In this document: positions 20,277-30,430 of the stretch, in pieces
How the letters are laid out: the number at the start of each line of letters is the position of its first letter
How positions within the stretch are numbered: position 1 is the first letter of the stretch
DNA from: Bedellia somnulentella
Lineage: Eukaryota; Arthropoda; Insecta; Lepidoptera; Bedelliidae
Reading direction: 5' to 3'
NCBI GenBank assembly: GCA_963576735.1
Contig: OY755174.1
Location: forward strand, 1 to 64,000
Length of the DNA: 64,000 bases
Program-made: the position numbers and the translations under genes
Notes under the pieces: model-generated
Told to the model about the DNA's origin: nothing
What the model saw: only the letters and a program-made list of their open reading frames with translations
Database searches by the model: none

Positions 20277-21093
20277 TCAAGCTTGCTTGATAATAATACC
20301 GAAACAAATATTTATACCAGAATCAACATTACAACAAACATTACTCTTATAAAAATCTAATAAATGTGCTGGTATTGCTGTCTGAAAAAAATAGTAACTA
20401 GCGATACTTTGCAGCATGAAAATGTCTAACATTATGCGGTGAATTTTTTCATTTAAGTCTTTTCTCTCAGTAATTTTAACCAATTCTACAAGAGCTTCAG
20501 CTGCAATAATCTCTTTTTCATTTTTTTCTTCCAACTGTAGAATTCTATACAAAGGTGTTATAGCCAATGATTCTCCTAATGTAGCTGTGGAAATATCTCG
20601 TAATTCTAGCTGTTTACATGCATTCAAAAGTTTCTGCTTTTTGGCAGGTTAAGGGACTGAAAATTTTCAGTCCCTTATCATAACCCAATGATTGCCGGTT
20701 AGATGGTTTACCCCATTGTTGGGCATTACTTGTTTTTGAATTAGCACCTTTCTGGAGAATTCACATAATGAACTAAGGCACATACATGTTTACATTTACC
20801 TGATAGGCCAGCCTTGCATTTACAAATTGCAATTGTAATGTTTCTGTCACAATCAAGCTGAAAAGTTGAGAAAGTGCATAAATAGAATTAATGAAACGTA
20901 TACTTTAAAAACATAAAACATTTGATAAATTAAAAGGTAACTGAGAAAAATTACAGTAATTTGCACGTCGTAAAGAATGGAAATTTTTGTTTGTGCCACA
21001 ATTTTACGAGTTATCACAGTATCATTTTTGTCGTGAGTTTTCTCTTCAACATCTAACACGTGGCCGGCCTCGAATAGCTTTTTTCCTTTCAAT
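20277..21093 (-). pseudogene. SWIM zinc-finger protein gene remnant, two exons
   Basis: Upstream exon (21,093 down to about 20,944) reads GKKLFEAGHVLDVEEKTHDK to SILYDVQIT. A phase-0 intron of about 82 bp (gtaatt...tttcag, about 20,862-20,943) joins to LDCDRNITIAICKCKAGLSG and CKHVCALVHY, a SWIM signature (CxC, then CxH). A 1-nt frameshift follows SPE, after which SNAQQWGKP continues into a 116-residue open stretch ending at 20,277. SWIM plus a tryptophan-containing segment resembles insect proteins that carry a YqaJ-type exonuclease further on. That part is not present here: the copy stops before it. Transposon gene or captured host gene cannot be decided from sequence. Confidence 0.6.
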
Positions 21094-21172
21094 GTATTTT
21101 GACCACGTTGTCGATCATTATTGATTGGTCTAAACCCTTACTTTAAAAGTTTAATCATCGTGAAAAATAAAA

Positions 21173-21870
21173 ATCCCACCAAAAACATTAAATGTAAAAA
21201 AAATGCCAAGTCTCTCGATGCAGTCTTTCCATCGTAAAAAGTTTTGAGATCTCATAGAAGCCAAGTCCTATTCAAAATATTTCGTAGTTATAAATCAACA
21301 TTTAGTAATTGTATCAATAGTTTTCTTTATATTATAATTATAGTGACTTGGCAATGAGCACAAGAAGAAACAAATAAAACGGCATATTTGGAGGAGTTGA
21401 AAGTTACACACACCGCATGCGTAAACATTAATATCACAAAATTAATTTTCTTTTGGTTTATCCGTGTCGTCCCAACCGAATTTCGGCAACGGCAGTCAGT
21501 CTTAGTGCACTCTCGATTCATTTACTTTTATAAAGCGATGGCCCGTAAGGTATTCTTAATTATTGTATTGGAGCATGTAGTCGGTAGTGGCCATCATGAT
21601 TCACACATAACAAATAATCTGATCACTGGTCTCGTCAGTAACATTTGCACATAATTCCAGGCAGCAAGCAGCTTTTAATTTGTGCTCATTGCCAAGTCAC
21701 TATAATTATAATATAAAGAAAACTATTGATACAATTACTAAATGTTGATTTATAACTACGAAATATTTTGAATAGGACTTGGCTTCTATGAGATCTCAAA
21801 ACTTTTTACGATGGAAAGACTGCATCGAGAGACTTGGCATTTTTTTTACATTTAATGTTTTTGGTGGGAT
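21173..21870. mobile_element. Fold-back element with 190-bp inverted arms
   Basis: 21,173-21,362 and 21,681-21,870 are nearly perfect inverted copies, termini ATCCCACC/GGTGGGAT, with a 318-bp centre. The centre holds an 88-codon frame (21,388-21,654, plus) without recognisable domain. No clear TSD. It separates the helicase and SWIM remnants, so the two may once have been one coding unit or neighbouring exons. Confidence 0.85.
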
Positions 21871-21875
21871 CTCAT

Positions 21876-22490
21876 TTATTTTTTGTAAGTGTATTTCTTT
21901 CTTTTACTTTTAGGTGACCTCACAATTTCTTGGACGTCAGCTACTGCTTTGCTTAGAAACCATTCTCTATCTCTATCTCTTTTGTTTCTTCTCTGAGGCT
22001 TCGTTACTTCTAAGGTAGACAAGTCTGGGCGATATATACTTGGGGGTCGATTATATTCAGCTATTGCTGTCTCCTGCGCTTTGATACTACTAAAATTCAC
22101 ATTTATTAAATGTAATCCACCCAAACTAGTCACTCTTGAAAGGGCCACGTATGCTTGACCACAGGTAAAAACTGAAGAACCTATATCCATCATTGCATTG
22201 TTTAGACTCAGCCCCTGACTCTTATGTATGGTTATAGCATAAGCTATGCATATGGGGAATTGTTCCTGATGAACATACGCTCTAGATATAATTTCAAATT
22301 TGGTTTTAACAGCACAAAGTTCATATGAGTGGTCATTACTAAATTTGATTACTATTGTTTTTACTTTCTTTAGGTCCTCAGGATTATACTTTACACTTTG
22401 TACTATACCGATGGAACCATTTACTAAACCTAAACTAACGTCAATATTTCTTCTTAGCATCACTTTTGCTCCTATTTTTATTACTATATT
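21876..22490 (-). pseudogene. PIF1-type helicase C-terminal region
   Basis: Reads GAKVMLRRNIDVSLGLVNGS, then AYAITIHKSQGLSL and FTCGQAYVALSRVTSLGGLH, with a basic tail ending KKYTYKK. These are the late helicase motifs of the PIF1/RecD-like superfamily 1B (the VNGS turn, HKSQG motif V region, and ALSR motif VI). The N-terminal Walker part is absent. Upstream of 22,490 an in-frame TAG follows a possible acceptor (ggaattag), so an exon boundary is possible. The 195-residue stretch from 22,463 is uninterrupted. PIF1 helicases are found in Helitrons and in host genomes; this one lies within TIRs. Confidence 0.8.
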
Positions 22491-23480
22491 CTAATTCCAA
22501 TTAGAGCCATATTAAATAACTAACTAAATAAATATATATCTACTAACTTACAAACTATAACTAAACTAAACTAAATAACACGTAAAGTTCTCCGAATATC
22601 AATTATCACTACAATATTTTTTAGTTTCGAAATAGGTTTTCATAGACAGATGGCGCTATCAAATGAAAATTATCGAATTGTTTTGAAGTACTACTTACAC
22701 TGCGCTTTGTAACGAAACCATAGCGCGATTCAGACAGGTACAACGCCATCTATCGAGCGCGCATACAATATTTATCGCAATACAATGGAGTTTCAGCTTT
22801 ATTAATTTAATGAACTTTATGTATTAATTTGTATTAATGATAGTCTATGTATTACATTTATATTATTCTTTTCTATTCTATGTATGTATTCATCCAATTG
22901 AATAGGTACTTGAACAACGAACGAAGTTAACAATGCAGTCAAAATCCATACATAATGTTCTTGCCAAACCGCAAATATAAAATTGTTTTCTATGGCATAT
23001 AATTTTTTAATGTTTTTATAATTTTTCCTTTATATGTGGCTAATGACCTATCTTGGTGCAAAATTTGAAGTTTCTAAGTCTGCTAGAAGTACCTTAGATT
23101 TTTGATGATCTGTCAGTGAGTCAGTGAGTGACAAAATGGTGTAACTTTGATCGACCGTAACTCCTAAACTATTAATTCATTTGGCGTGTAATTTCGAACT
23201 TAAGCTTGTTCTAATGCCTACTATTATTCACCGAAAACCTAAACTCCTAGCTTTGTCCACGTCGAAGATATAGGGGGGGCGAAACAGCCGCGAACCGCTT
23301 CGAGAAAAGATGGTACGGCCGTGCCCGTTTTGCTCGAGACTTGGCAGGGGCACTGCCGTGCCCCCAGATGTGTAATTTAGATTTTTGTTTACATTGTTGA
23401 AAGCACAATAACAGGTCTGATAAGTTTCTTTTATTGTCCGCATAGTGTCTTTTCTGTCGCAGTAGTGCTGCCACCTATAG
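22491..23480. other. Right part of the TATA-flanked insertion, no gene seen
   Basis: AT-rich with two gatggcgc-like words (22,647 and 22,740 region) and a GC-richer stretch at 23,255-23,360 that is open on the minus strand for 71-75 codons without recognisable motif. Confidence 0.45.
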
Positions 23481-23499
23481 TTTGTGCACGGTCCCTATA

Positions 23500-24032
23500 A
23501 GGCTCTTGGATTTGTAATTCGATGTGCTAGTGTATTCATTAGACTGAAAACCATAAAGATTTTATATTGCTCTTTCGTAAGGCCGATTCTCGAATACGCA
23601 TCTGAAGTCTGGAATCCGCAATATGATATTTATAAGAACCGAATTGAGGGAATCCAAAAACGGTTTTTAAAGTTTCTAGATTTCAAGGCACATACTAGAA
23701 CTCCGGATTATACCAGTAGATGCAAGCGGTATCACTTCTTGCCATTGTCGAAAAGACGAGATATTGCTGACATCTGTTACATGATAAAGCTATTGAATGG
23801 AGCGGTTGACTGTCCTGAACTAACTTCCAGGATCAACATTAATGTTCCAGCCAGGACGCAAAGAAGGCATGCACCACTGGCAGTTCCTCGATTCAAAACT
23901 AACTACCGTAAAAATTCTTTCATCGTTAGGGCATCCAAAATTATTAACGATAATAATATAGATCTTTTTGATAGCACGGTGACATCTATAAAGTCAAGTT
24001 TGAACCGGCAGTACTTTGACGACAACCAGTAG
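23500..24032 (+). pseudogene. LINE 1 ORF2, C-terminal part
   Basis: Continues ORF2 after the insertion: KALGFVIRCASVFIRLKTIK, then the Jockey-type block FVRPILEYASEVWNP, IQKRFLKFL, and a C-terminus with VPRFKTNYRKNSFIVRA before the stop at 24,030-24,032. Uninterrupted. The join to 18,437 is proved by the TATA duplication. Confidence 0.85.
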
Positions 24033-24095
24033 CAGGCACCTTGTTAATGTTTAAATATAGTTTTATAATGTAATACATTTATATTTAATTTAGTT

Positions 24096-24108
24096 AAAAA
24101 AAAAAAAA
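24096..24108 (+). other. Poly(A) tail of LINE 1
   Basis: A run of 13 A closes the element about 65 bp after the ORF2 stop. Confidence 0.8.
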
Positions 24109-24359
24109 GTTCTCTGCAGTATAATCATATTGATTATTACAAAGTAAACATAACCTGTTTTTTCCTTAGGCTAGCAAGATAATTATATGTGAAGATTTGT
24201 AAATGGCTAAAAGATAATTTATTAAGTTTGTATCAAAAAGTTTTAATGCTGTAAATCTTCCGAATAAAATAAAATAAAAATAAAATTTATACTCCTCGTC
24301 GCAGCTTTTATGAAGAGAATTATACAGGTTCACTAAACATTCCTTTTGTAATATTATTG

Positions 24360-24950
24360 TTACCGAGAAAGTACCATGAGTCCAGGATCTGATGATGGCA
24401 TCCTAGGAAATCTAGGGACTGTCGAAACTCACAATCTTGTGACAGTGTATTTGTTCAAAACACCGATAGGCCTGCCCTGTATCACGTGAGTTCACTATCA
24501 AAGCAAAACGTGGGTACTCTGACCAACAGGTGACAATGACACGTGATGTTCATAAGTATTAGTACCTCTGCTAACCCTTTCGGGGATATTCAGCGTGAAC
24601 GTTTGAGTATTTTTTGAGACAAGATATGGAAATGTAGACCATCACTTTTTGAGAGATTTCAAGAACAATGTAAAGTTACATATGGTTGAGCCTATTTAAT
24701 ACTGTGCGATATGCATGAAGGGTGAATTTAATTTTATTTAACTGGCACCGACTCAAAAATTAAATTAAGACAATTTTAAGATTTAGGTAGGTGGAACTGA
24801 CGCGTGTGGAATACATATATTTTTAAGGTGTTAATCACAGTACTAATATTTAATTATAAAACTTATTTCTTACTTTTCAGTACTTAATTTTTTATTTTCG
24901 GTTGTTTTATGAACTTTGTAGTCGGTTTTCCTTTTGTTAAAAAATATTTT
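24360..24950. repeat. Partial lepidopteran repeat with SINE fragment
   Basis: Block tctgatgatggcatcctagg matches 13,640-13,665. 24,437-24,606 matches the body of the S2 SINE at 61,990-62,160 (cgataggcctgccc, cacgtgag, aaaacgtgggtac). The right terminus agtcggttttcctttt closes the repeat. Confidence 0.55.
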
Positions 24951-25027
24951 AATATGCATATTTGAAAACTATCAGTACTGTAATGCAATGGTCAAAAAGT
25001 GGTCAAATTATAAGATTTTTTTTTGTA

Positions 25028-25100
25028 TAGTGTACAAATATACAGCAGATATAGAAGACGAATATATTACCATCGCAAGATACAATAGAACATAAAATAT

Positions 25101-25131
<31 letters not shown>

Positions 25132-25293
25132 CTTACTTATGCTATAATTACTTTTTATGTTCTATTGTATATATATATATATATACATATGAATATATAT
25201 GTAACTAATGCTATATTTACTTTTTATGTTCTATTGTATATTGCGATGGTAATATATTTGTCTTCTATATCTGCTGTATATTTGTACACTGTA
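25028..25293. mobile_element. MITE with about 75-bp inverted repeats and (AT)n centre
   Basis: 25,028-25,102 and 25,219-25,293 are inverted copies (agtgtacaaatatacagcag at the left, its inverse at the right). The centre is (AT)n with a partial second repeat of the inner arm. TA at the ends is compatible with a Tc1/mariner-type element, not proven. Confidence 0.75.
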
Positions 25294-25506
25294 ATTATTA
25301 TATTATTGTTTTGTTTATAAAATTTAGTATGTATTAATATTTTGTATATATGTCCACTACTCTGTTGCGTCTAGTGTAATGCTCGCAATTTCACTTGTGT
25401 CGGTGCTGACTGAAAATCAGTGTTGTGAGCTCTCAAAGCTCACAACGTTATGCTGAGTCAGTGCGAAATTCTTCTACCCTTTATTTCATCAACACGTTTA
25501 AGTAGT

Positions 25507-25663
25507 CATAAATAAAAGATGTTATTAAAGGAAAGAAAAATTTTCGACACTGGCGGGGTTCGAACCCGCGACCTTCGGGTATACGCCCCCGTCGCTTTAA
25601 TAACATCTTTTATTTATGAGTAATAATCCCCACATGAGGAATTCATGTCAAAAACATTAAATT
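25507..25663 (+). mobile_element. Nested subfamily A retroposon with inverted 5' part
   Basis: Flanked by perfect 13-bp duplications ACGTTTAAGTAGT (25,494-25,506; 25,664-25,676). The first about 90 bp are an inverted tRNA-containing piece, then the forward 3' end begins at ctttaataacatc and runs to AACATTAAATT. The inverted and forward parts overlap, so it can fold on itself. Confidence 0.85.
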
Positions 25664-25847
25664 ACGTTTAAGTAGTGTTTGCGTTTCCTACCTCCGAATT
25701 TTTTACTAATTCGGAAGGCCACTTGTCTACCTTTTCAGATAGAATGCAAATGTTGAAAACGCCTAACTATCACATAATTTAAATCTTTTTGTTGATGAAA
25801 ACGTCATGTGGGGATTATTACTAATAAATAAAGCAAAGAAAAATTTC

Positions 25848-25917
25848 GACACAGGCGGATCGAACCCACGACCTCGGGTAAACGCCCCCGACGCTCTGCC
25901 AACTGAGCCACCGTGTC
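25848..25917 (-). pseudogene. tRNA-like module, decayed
   Basis: Recognisable acceptor (gacac/gtgtc) and D arm; T arm damaged (one G lost in the ggttcga block). Confidence 0.65.
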
Positions 25918-25990
25918 AATTGGCTGCCAGCGCGAAATTCTTCTATCCTTTATTTCTTTAACACGTTTAAGTAGTGTTAAGCAAACATAC

Positions 25991-27246
25991 ATATTCCTAT
26001 TATTCGCTTTGATATTGCCAAGTGGCAGAACACTGGTTTTCAGTTAAGGCCTACACTACACTCTCCAATCATTACATAATATATTAACCAAAAATTTGTG
26101 TCTGCCACATTTGTAGTACAATAATATAAATAAAGGAAAAGACAAACTACTAAAACTAACAAACTACAAAGAAGTAATCAAATTCACTACGAAAAAGTTA
26201 AATTATCGCTTAAAATTATACATACTATCTTTGACCGTATTCGCTTATAACCTTAGAACATTAAATAATTAAAAAAACCAAGCAGCACATTTATACATAT
26301 ATTATTATTTAATATATTATTTACATAAAAGTAATTAAATTTTGTTTACAATCATTTTGAGACAAAATCTGGGTGAGAGTGGTTTAATATTTGTACCACC
26401 TTCATTAGTCATATAGGCAAAAATATAAGAGTGGTTTTCATATTAAAAGTATCCATTTTTCCTTCCGCTTTTGAACTACATAAATCTTAAAATTCATTAA
26501 TATTGGTACAAAGTTTTTCTATGTCGGGGGACAGTTTCCGAACCCATTTATCTATGACAATAATTTGTAATCTACTTATATACTCTTGATACAAAGTTAG
26601 TTTTAGCTTAAGTGACAATGTTTTTCCTTGCCTTCATGCAGGTCTAATTTTGATTAAAAACGTCTCAATATCCTTTAGAATCAAATATAATGTTTGTAGA
26701 ATACTAGCCATATGTAATGTTATAAAATGATATCTAATATTCTAAATTATGATCAATATAGTAAAAAAATGCTCACATATCTTTAAAATTTTCTAAGCTA
26801 ATATATTTTTTTCAAATCGTCCACTAATAATCAAATCACATCACTTATTTAAAAATATAAAGTCACTTAAACCGTCGTCCTCTATTTTCCAATGGGCGTA
26901 GGTAAACTAGAAGCGCACATCTATGTACTTATACATGCTCTGGTTGAAGTTGTGGTACTCGCGGTCATGAACTCGACAAAGACCGCATTGCATTTTGATT
27001 CATTTCTCTCGTGATCCAGCTGGTGTGACACTTCTTTCATGATTTATATAGATATATAGATATATCGCATCAATATTCATAGCCGATAAATAAAATTTCG
27101 TTCGATATGTGTTTCATTATTTCCTCCTACTGAATTTTACACCATAATTGTCTCTTCAGTTTTCGATTGTGATTTTCCCATATTTTTCAAGTAATCTTCG
27201 ATTGGTTAGGAGGCGCGGCGGCGGCGATTGTTAGTACGCGCGGTCT
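25991..27246 (-). other. No gene; probable internal region of family Y
   Basis: AT-rich with no long frame. It lies on the internal side of the primer binding site at 27,247, so at least the right part (about 26,880-27,246) should be the 5' untranslated region of the family Y element. The left limit is unknown. Confidence 0.4.
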
Positions 27247-27261
27247 CTGGCAGGGTCGCCA
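27247..27261 (-). promoter_or_regulatory. Primer binding site of family Y
   Basis: Minus-strand TGGCGACCCTGCCAG directly follows the LTR; it starts with TGG, the complement of a tRNA CCA end. The identical 15-mer follows the 5' LTR of family X at 36,437-36,451. Resemblance to the tRNA-Arg-type sites of gypsy elements is from memory. Confidence 0.7.
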
Positions 27262-27361
27262 TATACGGAGGTGTGTCATGGAGATGAATGAAACACTGGA
27301 GTGCTCGTATAGGACTACTTATTTATTGTAGTAATCACACTGAATACATTATAGAACTACA
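27262..27361 (-). mobile_element. 5' LTR of family Y
   Basis: 100 bp, similar to 2041-2137, next to the primer binding site. Flanks differ from those at 2041, so these are two separate insertions. The end at the primer-site border (cctccgtata on the minus strand) is not the canonical CA. Confidence 0.65.
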
Positions 27362-27532
27362 TGTTGTATATAACCACTTCAAATGAAGGTAATAATTTTT
27401 GGCTATAATTCAAGAGTCAGACAAAAGTGAATGCGGCCTAAGATTTAACACAATCACATTTGGTTTAAAAAACTGACTTAGGCTCGTTCTCTTACTCACA
27501 AATGCATTCATTTCCTCATATGTATTCTAATT

Positions 27533-27534
<2 letters not shown>

Positions 27535-27568
<34 letters not shown>
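27535..27568. repeat. (AT)n microsatellite
   Basis: Alternating AT just downstream of the repeat-protein stop codon. Confidence 0.9.
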
Positions 27569-27570
<2 letters not shown>

Positions 27571-27596
27571 TATTCATAATATATATACTATTAAAA

Positions 27597-28481
27597 TTAT
27601 AACACCAAACCAAATATACCACCTAAAACCGGGCCTAGGTCTATATCCGCATTTACATCTAAAATTGAATTGATGTCTGCATCAACCATTACATCTGCTC
27701 CCGCGGCTGCTGAATTCGGTATTTGAAAATTGCCACCCACATCTACTTCAGGACTGGCATCCAAAACCACACTGATGCCCACACTAGCACTCGCATCAAA
27801 TTCAGCACTGGCACTCACATCCACACTGGCACTCCCTTCCACGCTGACACCCACACTAGCACTTGCATCTATATCAGCACTGGCACTCACTTCCGCACTG
27901 GCACTCACTTCCGCACTGGCACTCACTTCCGCACTGGCACTCACACCCACACTGGCACTCCCTTCCACGCTGACACCCACACTAGCACTTGCATCTATTT
28001 CAGCACTGGCACTCACTTCCGCACTGGCACTCACTTCCGCACTGGCACTCACATCCACACTCGCACCCACACTGATACCCGCACTAGCACTTGCATCTAT
28101 TTCAGCACTGGCACTCACTTCCGCACTGGCACTCACTTCCGCACTGGCACTCACTTCCGCACTGGCACTCACATCCACACTGGCACTCGCACCCACACTG
28201 ATACCCGCACTAGCACTCGCATCTATTTCAGCACTGGCACTCACATCCGCTTCAGCACTACCATTCACCGCAATGCTCATATCCTGAAAGGCACCCACAT
28301 CGGTGCTGAAACTCACATCCACATTGGCACTCACATCTTCTACGTTACCACTCTCAAATCCAGCGAGGTTCATGACTGCGGATCCATTATTTCCTTCGGT
28401 AGTTTTAATACCAATAAGTGGTGCGAGTATAGAACCTGAGTAATTTTTATTACATTTTGTCTCGGCCAACAAGTTTGTTAC
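27597..28481 (-). CDS. Secreted Ala/Ser-rich repeat protein, terminal exon
   Basis: 294 residues after a splice acceptor (ttgcag, minus) at 28,482; the ATG six codons upstream lies in the intron. N-terminal part about 80 residues: VTNLLAETKC, then SILAPLIGIKTTEG. Then about 170 residues of three and a half modules built from the 6-residue word ASAEVS and a longer spacer (DASASAGISVGAS or DASASVGVSVEGS). The C-terminal tail is hydrophobic-acidic, ending GGIFGLVL. Alternating small residues with valine and acid suggest a beta-forming structural or silk-like extracellular protein. I do not recognise a named family. The only frame-intact non-TE gene in the window. Exon 1 is proposed at 63,112-63,138. 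Confidence 0.7.
   Translation of the reverse strand, partial: VTNLLAETKCNKNYSGSILAPLIGIKTTEGNNGSAVMNLAGFESGNVEDVSANVDVSFSTDVGAFQDMSIAVNGSAEADVSASAEIDASASAGISVGASASVDVSASAEVSASAEVSASAEVSASAEIDASASAGISVGASVDVSASAEVSASAEVSASAEIDASASVGVSVEGSASVGVSASAEVSASAEVSASAEVSASADIDASASVGVSVEGSASVDVSASAEFDASASVGISVVLDASPEVDVGGNFQIPNSAAAGADVMVDADINSILDVNADIDLGPVLGGIFGLVL
27840..28260 (-). repeat. Coding minisatellite, 18-bp unit
   Basis: Tandem gcactggcactcacttcc units (plus-strand reading) in blocks of two to three, separated by a longer spacer that recurs with the block. The unit encodes ASAEVS. Copy number differs between blocks, which suggests recent slippage or unequal crossing-over. Confidence 0.85.
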
Positions 28482-30174
28482 CTGCAACATCAAACACATA
28501 AGTTAGTTATTATGATCAGGAATGTGTGAAGGGATGATATAATGATCTGTCACCGCGTAGGGATCAATCGTGTAGGGGTTGCTAGAACATTGCCAAAATT
28601 CAATTCTGAGTTAGTTTGGGGCTAACTTATATAACATTTAGTGATCCATTTTTATTATATAGATATCACAGATAGTATAATACTATACTATTACAGATAC
28701 TCAAACCCATATAAATAAATGGGATGTGCTTAAATCCCCTTATATGGCTCTTCTCTTGTTGCGCTGCTCGCTCTGTGGCGCTAATTTCGCATGCATCGTA
28801 GCAAAGTGTAAAACACATAGTTGTTCAAGGCAAGTCATAGATGACGGTAGTGAAGTTACGAAAGCCAAATGCCTAACAAAGCCCTATATAAGATAATAAT
28901 AAATCTGTAGAAAAGTCATTTTTGTACATTGAAGAAATTGAAAAAAAAAATAGCCAGCGTGTGAACAGATAAGTAACAGAACCCATTTCCATCATTTTTT
29001 CAATTTTTGTCTGTTTGTCTGTTTGTCTGTTTATATGTTTGTTTGTGCGCACTAAACGTAAAATCTACAAATTTAATGCTGAAAAGTTTATATACACAAA
29101 TTATACGTAACTTGAGGTATAACTTAGTTTTTGTTTCATCGAAATCGGTTCACTTTATCAAAAGATATGATTAATTTTGTGAGTTCAAGAAGAAAAATAT
29201 TACGTTACGCAATTCGGTATGCAAAGTTTTACTAAAGTGATGCTGATTACAAAACCATTTCGAGATATTATGGTTATAAACAATATTTACTTGGAATCAT
29301 ATCAATTGAAGCTAAGATGACTGTTATTTTATCAAAAATCTGTAACAGTGTTTAACCTTCAATGTTGTTTTAAAGACATATGGTTTTGCAGTTTATTAAT
29401 AAAATATCGAAAATAATAAGTTTATTTAGTATAATATCGTAATAATTTCATTTGACATCACAAATTCGTGATATGTTTTGCAATAAGCAACATTTTTATA
29501 AAACATTTCGCTTCATTTGCATGTCGCTACGTAATTTTATCAATCAATGACGTCATTAAGTACAAAAGATGAACAATCTTTAAAAAATCATACCTTTACA
29601 ATTACTCATTTTAAATGGAAAATATTAAAATTAGTCTTTTATTTTCGTGTTTACTATCGAATAAAAATATTTAATATACCAAAAAAAAACTTTGCATACC
29701 GAATTCAGTATAGTACTTGCAACGACATCTTAAGTCTAAATATAGAACTAATGTTGATAGTTGGAATCCAAAGTCCGATAGATGGCGTTGTGCAAAAATA
29801 AAATAAAGAACCAAAATAAAATAAAGCAAAAATAAAATTTGCATTTTTTAGCCCCTTTAACCCCTTATTTTAAAGTCGGTTAAAGTAATAGAAGCTACAG
29901 GAAACAAGCAAGACAAAATTAATACAAGCTGCCAATGTCAAGTGAATTCGCCGACTATGAAAATAACTAAAATGCTTTTAAATATTATCTTTACTTAGTT
30001 TCTTAAATTAGGCTTATTAATATTAATATATTATGTACATAGTCTGCCTATTGATAAATCCAATTTGGTGAGCAGAATTTTGAAATTCTTAGCCATTCTT
30101 CAAATGCACGTCACTTCACAACCAGTTTTCGTGAACGTTTATAATAAAAAACTGAATTTTGGTCTACATTAAAC
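28482..30174 (-). other. Intron-like sequence, no gene seen
   Basis: Starts with the splice acceptor (pyrimidine-poor tgtttgatgttgcag). Contains a tttgtctg tandem (29,000-29,050) and a 255-bp AT-rich open stretch (29,547-29,801) with no motif. One gatggcgtt word lies at 29,783. Confidence 0.45.
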
Positions 30175-30430
30175 ACCAAACCTCTCTGGCTTCGTTTACA
30201 TCCATCAATCTTTTCATATATGCTCTTTTATTCTTCATACTGCGGACACCTGCCTTTTTGAGCACGTTTTCTATTTGATCCAAATGTGTCCTCCGAGGTC
30301 GTCCTCTACTAACATTACCTTCCACATTGGCGATAAAAAAGTGTAAAGTACAAAGTGGCGATCGATAGTCTCTGCCTACCCCAATGGGAACTAACAGCGT
30401 GAGAATATGTATGTATGTATGTATTAAACA
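30175..30430 (-). pseudogene. RTE-like C-terminal fragment repeat with (TATG)n end
   Basis: On the minus strand 30,310-30,175 reads GRPRRTHLDQIE, then RSMKNKRAYMKRLMD, resembling the C-terminal tail found in RTE-type endonuclease/RT proteins. The plus-strand right end is a tatg tandem. A related sequence is at 62,675-63,085. Confidence 0.5.

Larger units (their letters stand above)
18438..23495. mobile_element. 5,058-bp DNA-transposon-like insertion with 10-bp TIR and TATA TSD
   Basis: Terminal inverted repeats GGGACCGTGC (18,438-18,447) and GCACGGTCCC (23,486-23,495), flanked by TATA on both sides (18,434-18,437; 23,496-23,499). Excision with one TATA restores the LINE 1 ORF2 codons for KKAYKALG. 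Both ends also carry gtgctgcca about 20 bp inside. Contents: a THAP-type zinc-finger start (18,601), a SWIM-domain gene remnant (20,277-21,093, minus), a PIF1-type helicase C-terminus (21,876-22,463, minus), and nested repeats (18,737-20,222; 21,173-21,870). I do not recognise the superfamily: 4-bp TSD and TIR beginning GGG. Confidence 0.8.
13855..24108 (+). mobile_element. Jockey-like LINE 1 with nested insertions
   Basis: One element with 5' UTR (from about 13,855), ORF1 (13,927-14,889), ORF2 (16,126-18,437 continued at 23,500-24,032) and a poly(A) tail (24,096-24,108). It was later hit by a tRNA-derived retroposon (15,036-15,591), an RTE 3' fragment (about 15,866-16,034) and a 5,058-bp DNA element (18,438-23,495). 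Removing the last restores the ORF2 frame exactly. Confidence 0.85.
25460..25990 (-). mobile_element. tRNA-derived retroposon, subfamily B, with nested subfamily A copy
   Basis: Minus-strand unit with a decayed tRNA-like module at 25,848-25,917 and the gcgtttcc/cctccgaatt upstream block. A second partial unit lies at 25,920-25,985. It is interrupted at 25,507-25,663 by a subfamily A copy. Confidence 0.75.

Noticed and set aside
21388..21654. Coding gene inside the fold-back element
   Set aside because: 88 codons without recognisable domain and no second copy for comparison; likely a chance frame in the centre of a non-autonomous element.
21876..22463. Helitron
   Set aside because: A PIF1 helicase is present, but no Rep/HUH motif or TC...CTRR ends are seen; the insertion has TIRs and a TSD instead.
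23228..23474. Minus-strand frames in the GC-richer stretch
   Set aside because: No motifs, overlapping alternative frames of similar length, and position inside the transposon terminus region.
27723..28439. Long plus-strand open frames (Thr/His-rich and Leu/Ala/Thr-rich)
   Set aside because: They are shadows of the minus-strand repeat protein caused by the 18-bp tandem repeats; the minus frame has a splice acceptor, signal peptide candidate and non-repetitive ends.
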